Below are positions 8,833 to 17,301 of a DNA stretch of 64,000 nt, piece by piece. Source of the stretch: Sphingomonas sp. IC-56 (GTDB lineage Bacteria; Pseudomonadota; Alphaproteobacteria; Sphingomonadales; Sphingomonadaceae); contig NZ_JAJNDV010000002.1 of the NCBI RefSeq assembly GCF_021043375.1, positions 310,001-374,000 on the forward strand, written 5' to 3'. Made by a program: the position numbers and the translations under genes. Under the pieces are notes generated by a model that had not been told where the DNA came from, searched no databases, and was given only the letters and a program-made list of their open reading frames with translations. The number at the start of each line of letters is the position of its first letter. Within the stretch, counting starts at the first letter, position 1.

Positions 8833-9633
8833 CTAGCGTTCCCTTCGTTGGATCATGACCTGGTCCAGAAGACCATCCGGCGAGAAGCCATAGTGCCGGT
8901 AGATGGCGATAGAACGATCATTGTCCCCGACTACCCACAGCACCAGACGCCGCGCTCGAGCACAACGTTCGAAGAAGCCGGCCAACAGCCGCCGGCCCAC
9001 TCCTTCGCCACGGGCAGTGTCATCGACGTGCCAGAAGCGCAAGTGTCCGGTGACTCCCTTGAGCGCGAACATCAGCATGCCGAGTATTGCACCCTCGCGC
9101 CGCACGAGCAGCAGATGCCCGGCGGCAGCCTCTTGGCGCAACTCATCCACCGTCGGAATTTGCTCCACCAAGGGATCGAGCAGGCGCTCAAGGAAGGCGT
9201 GCGTCTCCGCCGCATCGGCCGCCGTGGCGACCAGGACGTCGCCGCCTGGACAGGGCTCCCCCGCGTTCGCCCGGCTCATGCGCTGAAGAAAGCCGTATGC
9301 TTCGAATCCCGATCCGGCATAGGTAGCACGGACTGCCTCCAGGCCGTCCGCATTGCCGACCAGATCCGTCACATAGCCACTCGGCGGCAGCACGCGCAAT
9401 GCGGCACCCAGCGCCGCCTGGCTTTCCGCGACGTGATATACGCGCTCGAAGTCGCGGTCGGCCCGCAGCAGCAGGACGGCGCCCTCCGCTATCAGCATAC
9501 GCGACCCGCCTTGCGCGCACCAACGCTCCACCTCGGCAGGAGACGCGTAGAGGTTGCTCGTATAGCCCGAAGGATCGCGTCGAACCGCGCTGATCGCTCG
9601 CTGGACGCGATCCCAGGACTCGACACTCTCCAC
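8833..9633 (-). CDS. GNAT-family acyltransferase
   Basis: A 266-residue protein whose C-terminal half is a GNAT domain: the CoA or pantetheine-binding loop RGEGVGRRLLAGF is around residue 215 and is followed by the usual IAIYRHYGFSPDG. The N-terminal half is a separate, poorly recognisable domain, perhaps a second degenerate GNAT repeat. The GTG start at 9633 directly abuts the stop of the ligase gene. Between a ligase and a carrier protein, it is a candidate for moving the activated acyl or aminoacyl group from the carrier to a sugar amine; ordinary acetyl-CoA use is also possible. Confidence 0.78.
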   Translation of the reverse strand: MESVESWDRVQRAISAVRRDPSGYTSNLYASPAEVERWCAQGGSRMLIAEGAVLLLRADRDFERVYHVAESQAALGAALRVLPPSGYVTDLVGNADGLEAVRATYAGSGFEAYGFLQRMSRANAGEPCPGGDVLVATAADAAETHAFLERLLDPLVEQIPTVDELRQEAAAGHLLLVRREGAILGMLMFALKGVTGHLRFWHVDDTARGEGVGRRLLAGFFERCARARRLVLWVVGDNDRSIAIYRHYGFSPDGLLDQVMIQRRER

Positions 9634-11172
9634 TCAGTGGGCTTCGGCCAGACGCTGCACGAGCCCGTTGCGGTCGATCTTGCCGTTGGGGTTCATCGGC
9701 AAGCGGTCCATCGAGTGATAGGCGGTCGGCAGCATGTATTTCGGGAAAACGGCCGATAGCGCCTGACGGATGGTCGCGGCCGGCACATCGGCACCTGAAG
9801 GCTCGAAGAACAGGGTAATCGCTTTTTTCGGGTGATCGTACACGACGCAGGCGTTCGCTATGCCTTCGATGCCGAGCACCTGGTGCTCGATTTCCGGCAA
9901 TTCGATGCGATAGCCCATGTGCTTGATCTGGAAGTCCTTGCGCCCGGTCAGGAAGATCTGGCCATTCTCTCTGCGAGTCGCAAGGTCGCCGGTGCGATAG
10001 ATCAGCTCGGGGTAGCGTGTGTTGAGTGGGTTCTGCACGAACGCGCGGGCAGTCTTCTCCGGATCGTTCCAGTACCCCATCGCCAGCGACGAGCCGCGCA
10101 CGCACAGCTCGCCCTGCTCACCAGGCTGGCAGGCCGCGTTCGCTTCGTTGAGGATCAAAATGTCGGAGTTGCGGCAGGGATAGCCGATCGGCAGTGGCTC
10201 GTCGTCCGCCAGATCGCCTTCCACGATGTAATACGTGCAATCGACGTGGATTTCGATGGGTCCGTACAAATTGACGAACTGTGCCTGCGGCAAGGCGCGG
10301 CGCCACATGTTCAGGTGGCGCGTCGGAAACACCTCGCCGGCGAAGAAGATGCGGCGCATATCCGGCAGGGCGATCCGGTCGAGCAGGCCCAGATTCGCGA
10401 TGTTCACCATGATCGACGGAACCCAAAACAGGAAGCTGATCCGCGCCTGAGCCAGAAACTCCATCAGCTTGGCGGGAAAGATCGCCAGATTTTCCGGCAC
10501 GATCACCAGCGTTGCGCCTTTGGCCAGACACACGTTCAGCTCAAGCGTGTAGATGTCGAAGTAGAAGGGCGACAGGCTCCCGATCACCGTGTTGCTGTCG
10601 AACTCGAAAGTGTCGAATACCCAGTCCATGAAGTCGATGGTGCCGCGATGGCTGAGCACCACGCCTTTGGGTGTGCCAGTGGACCCGGACGTGTTGATGA
10701 TGCACACCGGGTCGGTGTCGATCACCTGCTCAACTCGCTTCTTCAGGGCCGCAGCGTCCACGGCAACATCGTTCTCCCACAAGTCGTCGATGAACACGAT
10801 CCGGTCCGAAGGGAAGCCCGAGGCCACGACTTCGGCTTCGCGGCTGCGCGACGTCACCACCAGCGCCGGCCCGATATTGTCGAGGATGTTCTTGAGCCGC
10901 TGGGGCGGCGACTTCACATCCAGATTGACGTAGAAGTTCGCGCTATGAAGGATGCCAAGATCCGCCATGACAACTTCCGCCGATTTGGGAAGGTACACCG
11001 CGATCGGCTGGTTCAACACGTCGGCGCGCGCAATGATCAGCGCGGCAAAGCGCTGCGCATTGCTTTGCAGCTCCGAGAAGGTGACCCGCTTGTCACCGTC
11101 GATCACCGCCACTTTGTCCGGGTGCTGGCGCGCCGCACCGTTTTCAAAGTATGCAAGCATATTCAACTGCAT
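9634..11172 (-). CDS. Stand-alone adenylation enzyme (acyl/amino-acid:carrier ligase, DltA-like size)
   Basis: A 512-residue AMP-forming ligase. Core motifs are in order: the phosphate loop INTSGSTGTPKG (about residues 159-170), the NLYGPIE motif, YRTGDLA, and the C-terminal catalytic lysine K498 in NPNGKIDR. There is no fused carrier or condensation domain, so it should activate an acid and load it onto a separate carrier protein, most likely the one encoded two genes later. Length and set-up are like DltA (D-alanine:carrier ligase), but the substrate pocket cannot be read reliably by eye. It follows a GT4 gene after 67 bases. Confidence 0.87.
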   Translation of the reverse strand: MQLNMLAYFENGAARQHPDKVAVIDGDKRVTFSELQSNAQRFAALIIARADVLNQPIAVYLPKSAEVVMADLGILHSANFYVNLDVKSPPQRLKNILDNIGPALVVTSRSREAEVVASGFPSDRIVFIDDLWENDVAVDAAALKKRVEQVIDTDPVCIINTSGSTGTPKGVVLSHRGTIDFMDWVFDTFEFDSNTVIGSLSPFYFDIYTLELNVCLAKGATLVIVPENLAIFPAKLMEFLAQARISFLFWVPSIMVNIANLGLLDRIALPDMRRIFFAGEVFPTRHLNMWRRALPQAQFVNLYGPIEIHVDCTYYIVEGDLADDEPLPIGYPCRNSDILILNEANAACQPGEQGELCVRGSSLAMGYWNDPEKTARAFVQNPLNTRYPELIYRTGDLATRRENGQIFLTGRKDFQIKHMGYRIELPEIEHQVLGIEGIANACVVYDHPKKAITLFFEPSGADVPAATIRQALSAVFPKYMLPTAYHSMDRLPMNPNGKIDRNGLVQRLAEAH

Positions 11173-11239
11173 CGCGTGCTCCGTGGACAGGAAGGTCTCG
11201 ATCGCCGACGTCGCGGGTGCCGTCGGAAGGCGCGCTCCA

Positions 11240-12445
11240 CTAGCGGATCGCCCGTGACGTTGGAAGGCTCATTGCGGCGCCGTCCGCGCAGCGCCTCTGT
11301 TCGAGGGCCCGATCCGCAGCTAGCCGGTCGATGATGGTGCGCGCCACCTTGGCCCACGTGAAATTCGCCTCCACGAACGCGCGGCCACCTCTTCCCATGC
11401 GCCCCAAGCGGTCCGGATCGCTCATCGCCGCGACAATGGCGTCGCCCAGGATCGTCGGATCGGCGTCCTGCACGAGGAAGCCGAGCCGTCCGCCGTCCGT
11501 CAGCTGGCGCATGGCGTTGCGGTCGAGCGCAAGCACGGGCGTTTCGCACATCATCGCCTCCAGGTAGACCAATCCCCACGGCTCCGCAGGAGCGGGAGCG
11601 GCATAGAGGGCTGCACCGCGGACCAGGTCGACGAAATGGGGCGTTCCCGACTGATGGAACTCAATCGCCGGATTGGCACGGATCGTCGGCAAGTGCCGCG
11701 CTAACTTGGGATCGGCCGCGTCGCCGATGATGACCAGCTTGAGATCCGGCCGCTGTCGCAACGCATGCTCGAATGCGGGCAGCAGCAACTCTCCGCCTTT
11801 GATGTCGAAGCTGTGCCGGCCGATATAGAGCAGATGCCCGGCGGCATAATCCTTCACTTGGCCGTCCAGCATGACGGGCTGCCCTAGGCCGGTGCCGATC
11901 GTCGTCACCTTTTCTTGCGGAAGCCCGTACTCCTGAAGCCAATCCTCCCGTACATAGTCCGAGATCGTGAAGATGCCGTCGATCTCGGCGGCGATCTGCC
12001 TCTCGGCGGCGAGCACCTCCCGCTTGTACCGCGTGCCAGCCTGTTGCGCGAGCACGCCCTTCGTGAGCAGAAGATGCAGGTTGTAGTCCGTGACCAGATA
12101 ATGACGCTGGCCTGGCCGGGACGTTATCAGCGGCAGGTGGCTCGACCCAAAATGCAGCACCGTCTGCGCTGCCGCTGCCGACGCCGCCGCGCTTGCCGCG
12201 CGTCGCAAGTATTGGCGCCATGGCCCCACTCGCTCCAGTTGGCGCGAGCCCAAGCCCAGTAGCCGCCCGGCCGCTTCGTGGGCGAGGCGCCGTGGCTTGC
12301 TGAGGGAGATCGCATGGTCCGTTACAGAGACATCGGCAGCCTCCAGCGCGCTGACGATGTTCGCAGTGGTTCCGGACCACGTCGCTTTGGCCCGTGCCGG
12401 TCCGACGGACGAGATCACTGCCACCGTGTCAGTTCCGTCCACCAC
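11240..12445 (-). CDS. Family 4 glycosyltransferase
   Basis: A 401-residue GT-B enzyme, GTG start at 12445. The C-terminal domain has the GT4 core: LLYIGRHSFDIKGGELLLPAF, then the acidic region APAPAEPWGLVYLEAMMCETPVLA with the donor-binding EPWGLVYLE motif. The N-terminal acceptor domain contains YKREVLAAERQIAAEIDGIFTISDYV. It is the first gene of the minus-strand operon that goes on with the ligase, GNAT, carrier proteins and KAS III. It diverges from the STELLO-like gene across about 210 bases that should hold the operon promoter. Confidence 0.85.
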   Translation of the reverse strand: MVDGTDTVAVISSVGPARAKATWSGTTANIVSALEAADVSVTDHAISLSKPRRLAHEAAGRLLGLGSRQLERVGPWRQYLRRAASAAASAAAAQTVLHFGSSHLPLITSRPGQRHYLVTDYNLHLLLTKGVLAQQAGTRYKREVLAAERQIAAEIDGIFTISDYVREDWLQEYGLPQEKVTTIGTGLGQPVMLDGQVKDYAAGHLLYIGRHSFDIKGGELLLPAFEHALRQRPDLKLVIIGDAADPKLARHLPTIRANPAIEFHQSGTPHFVDLVRGAALYAAPAPAEPWGLVYLEAMMCETPVLALDRNAMRQLTDGGRLGFLVQDADPTILGDAIVAAMSDPDRLGRMGRGGRAFVEANFTWAKVARTIIDRLAADRALEQRRCADGAAMSLPTSRAIR

Positions 12446-12658
12446 TCACCTCTTCGTCCACCCAAGCCGGAGCCGTCCTAGCCAAACAACTCTCAAAGGC
12501 AAGCTGAGGACAGGATGCCATGGAGCCGGAAAGCCTCGTGGAGGCAGGCGCCGTCTGCCACAGCATCCTGGCGGGTTGACTGAGCCCGCCGCGCGGCTAA
12601 GCACGCTCCCAGTATAGCGCTCCGCTGTGTAGCACGTGTCAGGCAGGTCAAGTTTACA

Positions 12659-13702
12659 ATGAATGCGAACTCAACACGCGATGGTCGGCCAGTTGGCGCC
12701 GTGGTGCTTACATCGATCGCTGCGCCGAACGCAGTCATGCGAAAGATCGCCGAGGATTGCACCCGCTTGGAGATGCCGTTTTTCGTAATTGGCGATACCA
12801 AGTCGCCTTCGGATTTCGCGCTTTCAGGCTGTGAGTTTCTGAGCGTCGACGATCAGTTGAAGTCAGGGCTACAGTTTGCGGCCATATGCCCGACCAGACA
12901 CTATGCCAGAAAGAACATAGGCTACCTTCTGGCGATCTCACGCGGAGTCGATTACATCGTCGAGACTGACGACGACAATTTTCCAAGCGAAGAATTTTAC
13001 GTGCCGCTTCCTAGCCGGATGCAGGCCCACGCGGTATCCGGCGCCGGATGGGTAAACGTTTACCGTTACTACACGGATGCCATGATCTGGCCGCGCGGCT
13101 TGCCGCTCAACAAGATCCAAGGCGACTTACCCGATCTGTCGTCCATGGAGGTCGACGTTCCCATTCAACAGGGACTTGCCAACGACAATCCGGACGTCGA
13201 CGCTATCTATCGCCTGGTGCTGCCGCTGCCGTTTCAGTTTGAGCGTGAGCGCCGCGTTGCGCTGGCAGACGGAGCCTGGTGCCCCTTCAATAGCCAGAAC
13301 ACGATCCATTATCGGAAGGCCTTTCCGCTCCTCTACCTTCCCGCTTATTGCAGCTTCAGGATGACCGACATCTGGCGCAGCTTCGTGGCGCAACGGATCG
13401 GCTGGGCCAATGGCTGGTCGATACTGTTCCGCGAGGCCACCGTTGTGCAGGAACGCAACGACCACGATCTGATGCGCGATTTCGAGGACGAGATCAGCGG
13501 CTATTTGGGCAACGACAAGATTCGCGCTGCTCTGGAAGCCGTGGAAGTTCAGGCGGGTGAGGAGCACATCCCCGATGCCATGCGCGCTTGCTACCGCGCC
13601 CTTGTCAACGGGGGCTTCGTCGGCGCCGAAGAACTGCCTCTGCTCGACGCCTGGCTCGCAGATCTGTCCGCTTCTACAAATGGGATTTCGAGCGCTTCTT
13701 GA
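12659..13702 (+). CDS. STELLO-like (DUF288) glycosyltransferase-type protein
   Basis: A 347-residue soluble protein. It matches what I recall of STELLO/DUF288 proteins: a first strand with VVLTSIAAPNAVMRKIA, then FFVIGDTKSPSDF, the phrase YARKNIGYLLAISRG, and the acidic IVETDDDNFP motif at about residue 103, which looks like a GT-A metal-binding DxD. In plants STELLO proteins act with cellulose synthase; in bacteria they occur in surface-glycan clusters, with function little studied. It is the first plus-strand gene of the central cluster and precedes gmd by about 80 bases. Recognition is from memory of the motif pattern, so moderately sure. Confidence 0.7.
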   Translation: MNANSTRDGRPVGAVVLTSIAAPNAVMRKIAEDCTRLEMPFFVIGDTKSPSDFALSGCEFLSVDDQLKSGLQFAAICPTRHYARKNIGYLLAISRGVDYIVETDDDNFPSEEFYVPLPSRMQAHAVSGAGWVNVYRYYTDAMIWPRGLPLNKIQGDLPDLSSMEVDVPIQQGLANDNPDVDAIYRLVLPLPFQFERERRVALADGAWCPFNSQNTIHYRKAFPLLYLPAYCSFRMTDIWRSFVAQRIGWANGWSILFREATVVQERNDHDLMRDFEDEISGYLGNDKIRAALEAVEVQAGEEHIPDAMRACYRALVNGGFVGAEELPLLDAWLADLSASTNGISSAS

Positions 13703-13783
13703 GCGTACCGGCCGCAGGGCCGACCTTGAACCAGCCTTGTTGGCCGCCCCTCAGTCGCGAGGCGCATTTTGAACAGGATGTTT

Positions 13784-14857
13784 ATGTCGACCGACCGCCG
13801 CAAAGTCGCGCTAATCACCGGCGTGACTGGCCAGGATGGCGCCTATCTCGCCGAGCTCTTGCTGGCAGAGGGTTATGAGGTGCACGGCCTCAAGCGGCGA
13901 TCGTCTTCCTTCAACACCGGACGCATCGAGCACATTTATCAGGACCCCCACGAAAAGGGCGCGCGCTTTCATCTGCATTATGGGGATCTGACAGATTCCA
14001 CCAATCTCATTCGCCTGGTGCAGCAGACAAGGCCCACCGAGATTTACAACCTGGCCGCGCAGAGCCACGTCCAGGTAAGTTTCGAGACGCCAGAATATAC
14101 CGCCAACGCGGATGGTATCGGCACGCTTCGGCTCCTTGAAGCGATGCGCATCCTGGGCCTGGAGAAGGAAACCCGCTTTTATCAGGCTTCGACATCCGAG
14201 CTGTACGGCCTCGTTCAGGAAGTTCCGCAGCGGGAGACGACCCCCTTCTATCCCCGCTCGCCTTATGCTGCGGCGAAGATGTATGCTTATTGGATCGTCG
14301 TGAACTATCGTGAAGCCTATGGCATTCACGCTTCCAACGGAATCCTGTTCAATCATGAGAGCCCATTGCGGGGCGAGACCTTTGTCACGCGAAAGATTTC
14401 ACGCGCGGCGGCTGCGATCAGCCTGGGCCGTCAGGATAAGCTTTGGCTCGGTAACTTGAACGCTCAGCGCGATTGGGGTCACGCACGCGAATATGTACGC
14501 GGGATGTGGCTAATGCTGCAGCAGGATCAGCCCGACGATTACGTTCTTGCAACCGGCGAGACGACTACGGTCCGCACCTTTGTCGAGTGGGCGTTCGCCG
14601 ACGCGGGGATGCATCTCCGCTGGGAAGGCGAGGACATCGATGAAAAGGGGTATTGCAGCGAAACCGGCCGGTGCCTCGTGGAAGTGGACCCACGCTATTT
14701 CCGCCCCACCGAAGTGGATTTGCTGATCGGCGATCCCACCAAGGCACATGAGAAGCTTGGCTGGCGGCACGAAACCTCGGTACGCGATCTCGCACGCGAA
14801 ATGGTGCGAGAGGATCTCGTGCTAATGCGCGACGCGCCGATTTCCAAAGGAGCGTGA
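13784..14857 (+). CDS. gmd: GDP-mannose 4,6-dehydratase
   Basis: Converts GDP-D-mannose to GDP-4-keto-6-deoxy-D-mannose, first step to GDP-L-fucose. About 357 residues. The extended-SDR cofactor motif is [16 protein letters not shown], and the family motifs [29 protein letters not shown] and the catalytic [10 protein letters not shown] are present, as is the donor-binding [17 protein letters not shown]. Start chosen at ATG 13784 because an AGGA lies five bases upstream; ATG 13778 and TTG 13769 are in frame. The stop is followed after five bases by the fcl start, so the two enzymes form one pathway unit. Confidence 0.95.
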   Translation: MSTDRRKVALITGVTGQDGAYLAELLLAEGYEVHGLKRRSSSFNTGRIEHIYQDPHEKGARFHLHYGDLTDSTNLIRLVQQTRPTEIYNLAAQSHVQVSFETPEYTANADGIGTLRLLEAMRILGLEKETRFYQASTSELYGLVQEVPQRETTPFYPRSPYAAAKMYAYWIVVNYREAYGIHASNGILFNHESPLRGETFVTRKISRAAAAISLGRQDKLWLGNLNAQRDWGHAREYVRGMWLMLQQDQPDDYVLATGETTTVRTFVEWAFADAGMHLRWEGEDIDEKGYCSETGRCLVEVDPRYFRPTEVDLLIGDPTKAHEKLGWRHETSVRDLAREMVREDLVLMRDAPISKGA

Positions 14858-14862
14858 AGCCC

Positions 14863-15819
14863 ATGGCGGAGCAGCAGAACGCCGAAACGCTGGCCGGGCG
14901 CCGAGTCTTCGTTGCTGGGCACCGGGGCATGGTCGGCTCAGCGATCGTACGCCGGCTCGCGACGGAGCGATGCGAGATCTTGACCGCAAGCCGAGCGGAA
15001 ATGGACTTGCGTGATCAGTCGGCGACCCGCGCCTGGTTCGAAGCGCAGCGACCGGACGTCGTCCTCCTGGCGGCAGCCAAGGTCGGCGGCATCCTTGCGA
15101 ACGACAGCTACCCAGCCGCGTTTCTCTACGACAATCTGATGATCGAAGCGAACACGATCGAGGCCGCGCATCGCAGCAACGTGAACCGTTTGCTGTTCCT
15201 CGGATCGTCTTGCATCTACCCGAAGTTCGCGCCGCAACCAATTCCTGAATCCGCGTTGCTGACGGGCCCGCTGGAACCTACAAACGAGTGGTACGCGGTA
15301 GCAAAGATAGCCGGCATCAAACTGGCCCAGGCGTACCGCCGCGAACATGGGCGCGACTACATCTCTGCGATGCCCACCAATCTTTACGGGCCCGGTGACA
15401 ATTACGACTTGCTCGGTAGTCATGTCCTACCAGCCCTCATCCACAAGGCGCATCTGGCGAAAACGGAGCACCAGTCCTCGCTCACCTTATGGGGCAGCGG
15501 GTCGCCGCGGCGCGAGTTTCTCCACGTGGATGACTTGGCCGACGCATGTGTCTTCCTCCTCGCTCGCTACTCCGGCGAGGAGCATGTGAATGTTGGCTCG
15601 GGCGTAGATCTGACCATCTTGGAGCTTGCACGCCTCGTTTGCCAGGTGGTGGGGTTCGATGGCGAGATCGTTTGCGACACAAGCAAGCCCGATGGCACGC
15701 CGCGAAAGCTGATGGACAGCAGCAAGCTGGAAGGACTGGGCTGGACGTCGACGATTCCGCTTCGCGAGGGTATCGAGTCCGCGTACGGCGATTTCCTCGC
15801 TCGTCACAAGGCGGGGTGA
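14863..15819 (+). CDS. fcl: GDP-L-fucose synthase
   Basis: Bifunctional epimerase/reductase that finishes GDP-L-fucose from the Gmd product. About 318 residues. Visible: cofactor motif AGHRGMVGSAIVRRL, AAKVGGI, SSCIYPKFAPQPIPESALLTGPLEPTNEWYA broken here by the family YAVAKIAG catalytic motif, and MPTNLYGPGDNYD. ATG 14863 has an AGGAG about ten bases upstream inside the end of gmd; the GTG at 14854 is too close to that site. With Gmd this shows that fucose, or a close derivative, belongs to the exported glycan. Confidence 0.95.
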   Translation: MAEQQNAETLAGRRVFVAGHRGMVGSAIVRRLATERCEILTASRAEMDLRDQSATRAWFEAQRPDVVLLAAAKVGGILANDSYPAAFLYDNLMIEANTIEAAHRSNVNRLLFLGSSCIYPKFAPQPIPESALLTGPLEPTNEWYAVAKIAGIKLAQAYRREHGRDYISAMPTNLYGPGDNYDLLGSHVLPALIHKAHLAKTEHQSSLTLWGSGSPRREFLHVDDLADACVFLLARYSGEEHVNVGSGVDLTILELARLVCQVVGFDGEIVCDTSKPDGTPRKLMDSSKLEGLGWTSTIPLREGIESAYGDFLARHKAG

Positions 15820-16014
15820 GAATGCGCGCCGCGGCCGCGGTAGCTCAAATGCCACCGATGACTGCCCGATGCCCCGTTCACACGGCAGCAAACCTCGTGT
15901 GCGCACAGGATAGGGGCATGGCAACATCTGCTTCTTGGTGATAGTCGCAATGTTGTCCAAGCGCAGGCAGTCAGCCCGCCGACCCGCAACCGCTTCGTAC
16001 CAATCCGGTGAACA

Positions 16015-17301
16015 ATGGTCCTGAACAGCCAATCTATCATCCAGGCCGGGAGCCGACGTTGGTTGGCCACAAAGCCCCAGCTGGCAATCGGTATTGCGAT
16101 TTCCTGCCTGGTGCCCTTCGTGGCGTTCATCGGGCTGCTAAACAACGGAAAAGTCGCTGACATTCAGTTGGCGACTTTGGCCAGCAGCCTTGTTGCCGTG
16201 CTGGTCGGGTATGCTGCATTCCGCAGGCTGAACCTGTTTCCCGGCTCATATTCGGGGTACATGCTGATGAGCATGTCCGCGAGCTTCGCGTTGGTGGCTC
16301 TGCTGATGTTCATGTTCCGGTTTGATTACAGCAGGCCGCAACTTTTCACCGCCTATATCCTGGCAGCCGTCTTTTTCACCGCCGCTCAGGTTGCCATATC
16401 CGAGCATAAAATACTGAGGCTGGGAATCGTGCCAGGAGGGCGTGGAGACGACCCGCCCGCAGTTCGAAACGTACAGTGGATTCGGCTTGAGAGCCCGTCT
16501 GAGCCGCTCCCGGACTTGGGAGGCGTCGTCGTCGACCTTCGTGCGGAACTCTCCGATGAGTGGGAAAGTGCCGTCGCTTCGTTTGCCCTGCAGGGACTGC
16601 CTGTATACCACGCACCTGACGCGTTCTCCCAGCTCACCGGGCTCTCGCCGATCGAGCATCTTTCGGAAAATACGTTGGGATCGCTGAATCCCAACGATCT
16701 GTATCTTCGGTTCAAATCGCTCGTGGATCGCGTGCTGGCGGCTGTGCTGGTGCTGGTACTGATGCCGGTACTCTTGGCGATCGCTCTCGTGATAGTCCTC
16801 GATTCACGCGGCGGTGCGATCTTCCGTCAGCGTCGGGTGGGCTTCCGTGGCGAGGTCTTCATGATCTGGAAGTTTCGCACCATGCATGTGGCGCAAGAGG
16901 CACCAGCACTGACCGAGGCGCACCGGGTTGCCATGACCATGGACAACGACCCCCGGATCACACGTGTAGGCCGAGTGCTGCGGCGCTATCGGATCGACGA
17001 GCTGCCCCAGATCGTCAACATCCTGGCCGGCGACATGAGCTTCATCGGCCCTCGGCCCGAGGCCGAGGCGCTCTCCTCCTGGTACAGCCAGGAAATCCCT
17101 TTCTACCACTATCGTCACATCCTAAAGCCGGGGCTGACGGGATGGGCGCAGGTAAGCCAAGGTCACGTGGCCGAGCTGGCCGACGTACGCTCGAAAGTCT
17201 ATCTGGACTTCTTCTACATCCGCTATTTCTCTTTTTGGCTCGACGTTTTGATCTTGCTGAGGACGGTGGCGATAATCTCGACGGGCTTCGGTGCTAAGTA
17301 G
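16015..17301 (+). CDS. Initiating polyprenyl-phosphate sugar-1-phosphate transferase (WcaJ/ExoY family)
   Basis: A 428-residue membrane protein that should start repeat-unit synthesis by moving a sugar-1-phosphate from a nucleotide donor to undecaprenyl phosphate. The N-terminal half has several membrane helices; a cytosolic linker follows; the C-terminal catalytic domain (about 235-428) opens with a membrane segment (VLAAVLVLVLMPVLLAIALV) and has the family blocks MIWKFRTMH, NDPRITRVGRVLRRYRIDEL and SFIGPRPEAE. It is the only initiating transferase in the window, so the whole locus probably builds one main repeat unit. Preceded by about 195 non-coding bases. Confidence 0.92.
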   Translation: MVLNSQSIIQAGSRRWLATKPQLAIGIAISCLVPFVAFIGLLNNGKVADIQLATLASSLVAVLVGYAAFRRLNLFPGSYSGYMLMSMSASFALVALLMFMFRFDYSRPQLFTAYILAAVFFTAAQVAISEHKILRLGIVPGGRGDDPPAVRNVQWIRLESPSEPLPDLGGVVVDLRAELSDEWESAVASFALQGLPVYHAPDAFSQLTGLSPIEHLSENTLGSLNPNDLYLRFKSLVDRVLAAVLVLVLMPVLLAIALVIVLDSRGGAIFRQRRVGFRGEVFMIWKFRTMHVAQEAPALTEAHRVAMTMDNDPRITRVGRVLRRYRIDELPQIVNILAGDMSFIGPRPEAEALSSWYSQEIPFYHYRHILKPGLTGWAQVSQGHVAELADVRSKVYLDFFYIRYFSFWLDVLILLRTVAIISTGFGAK

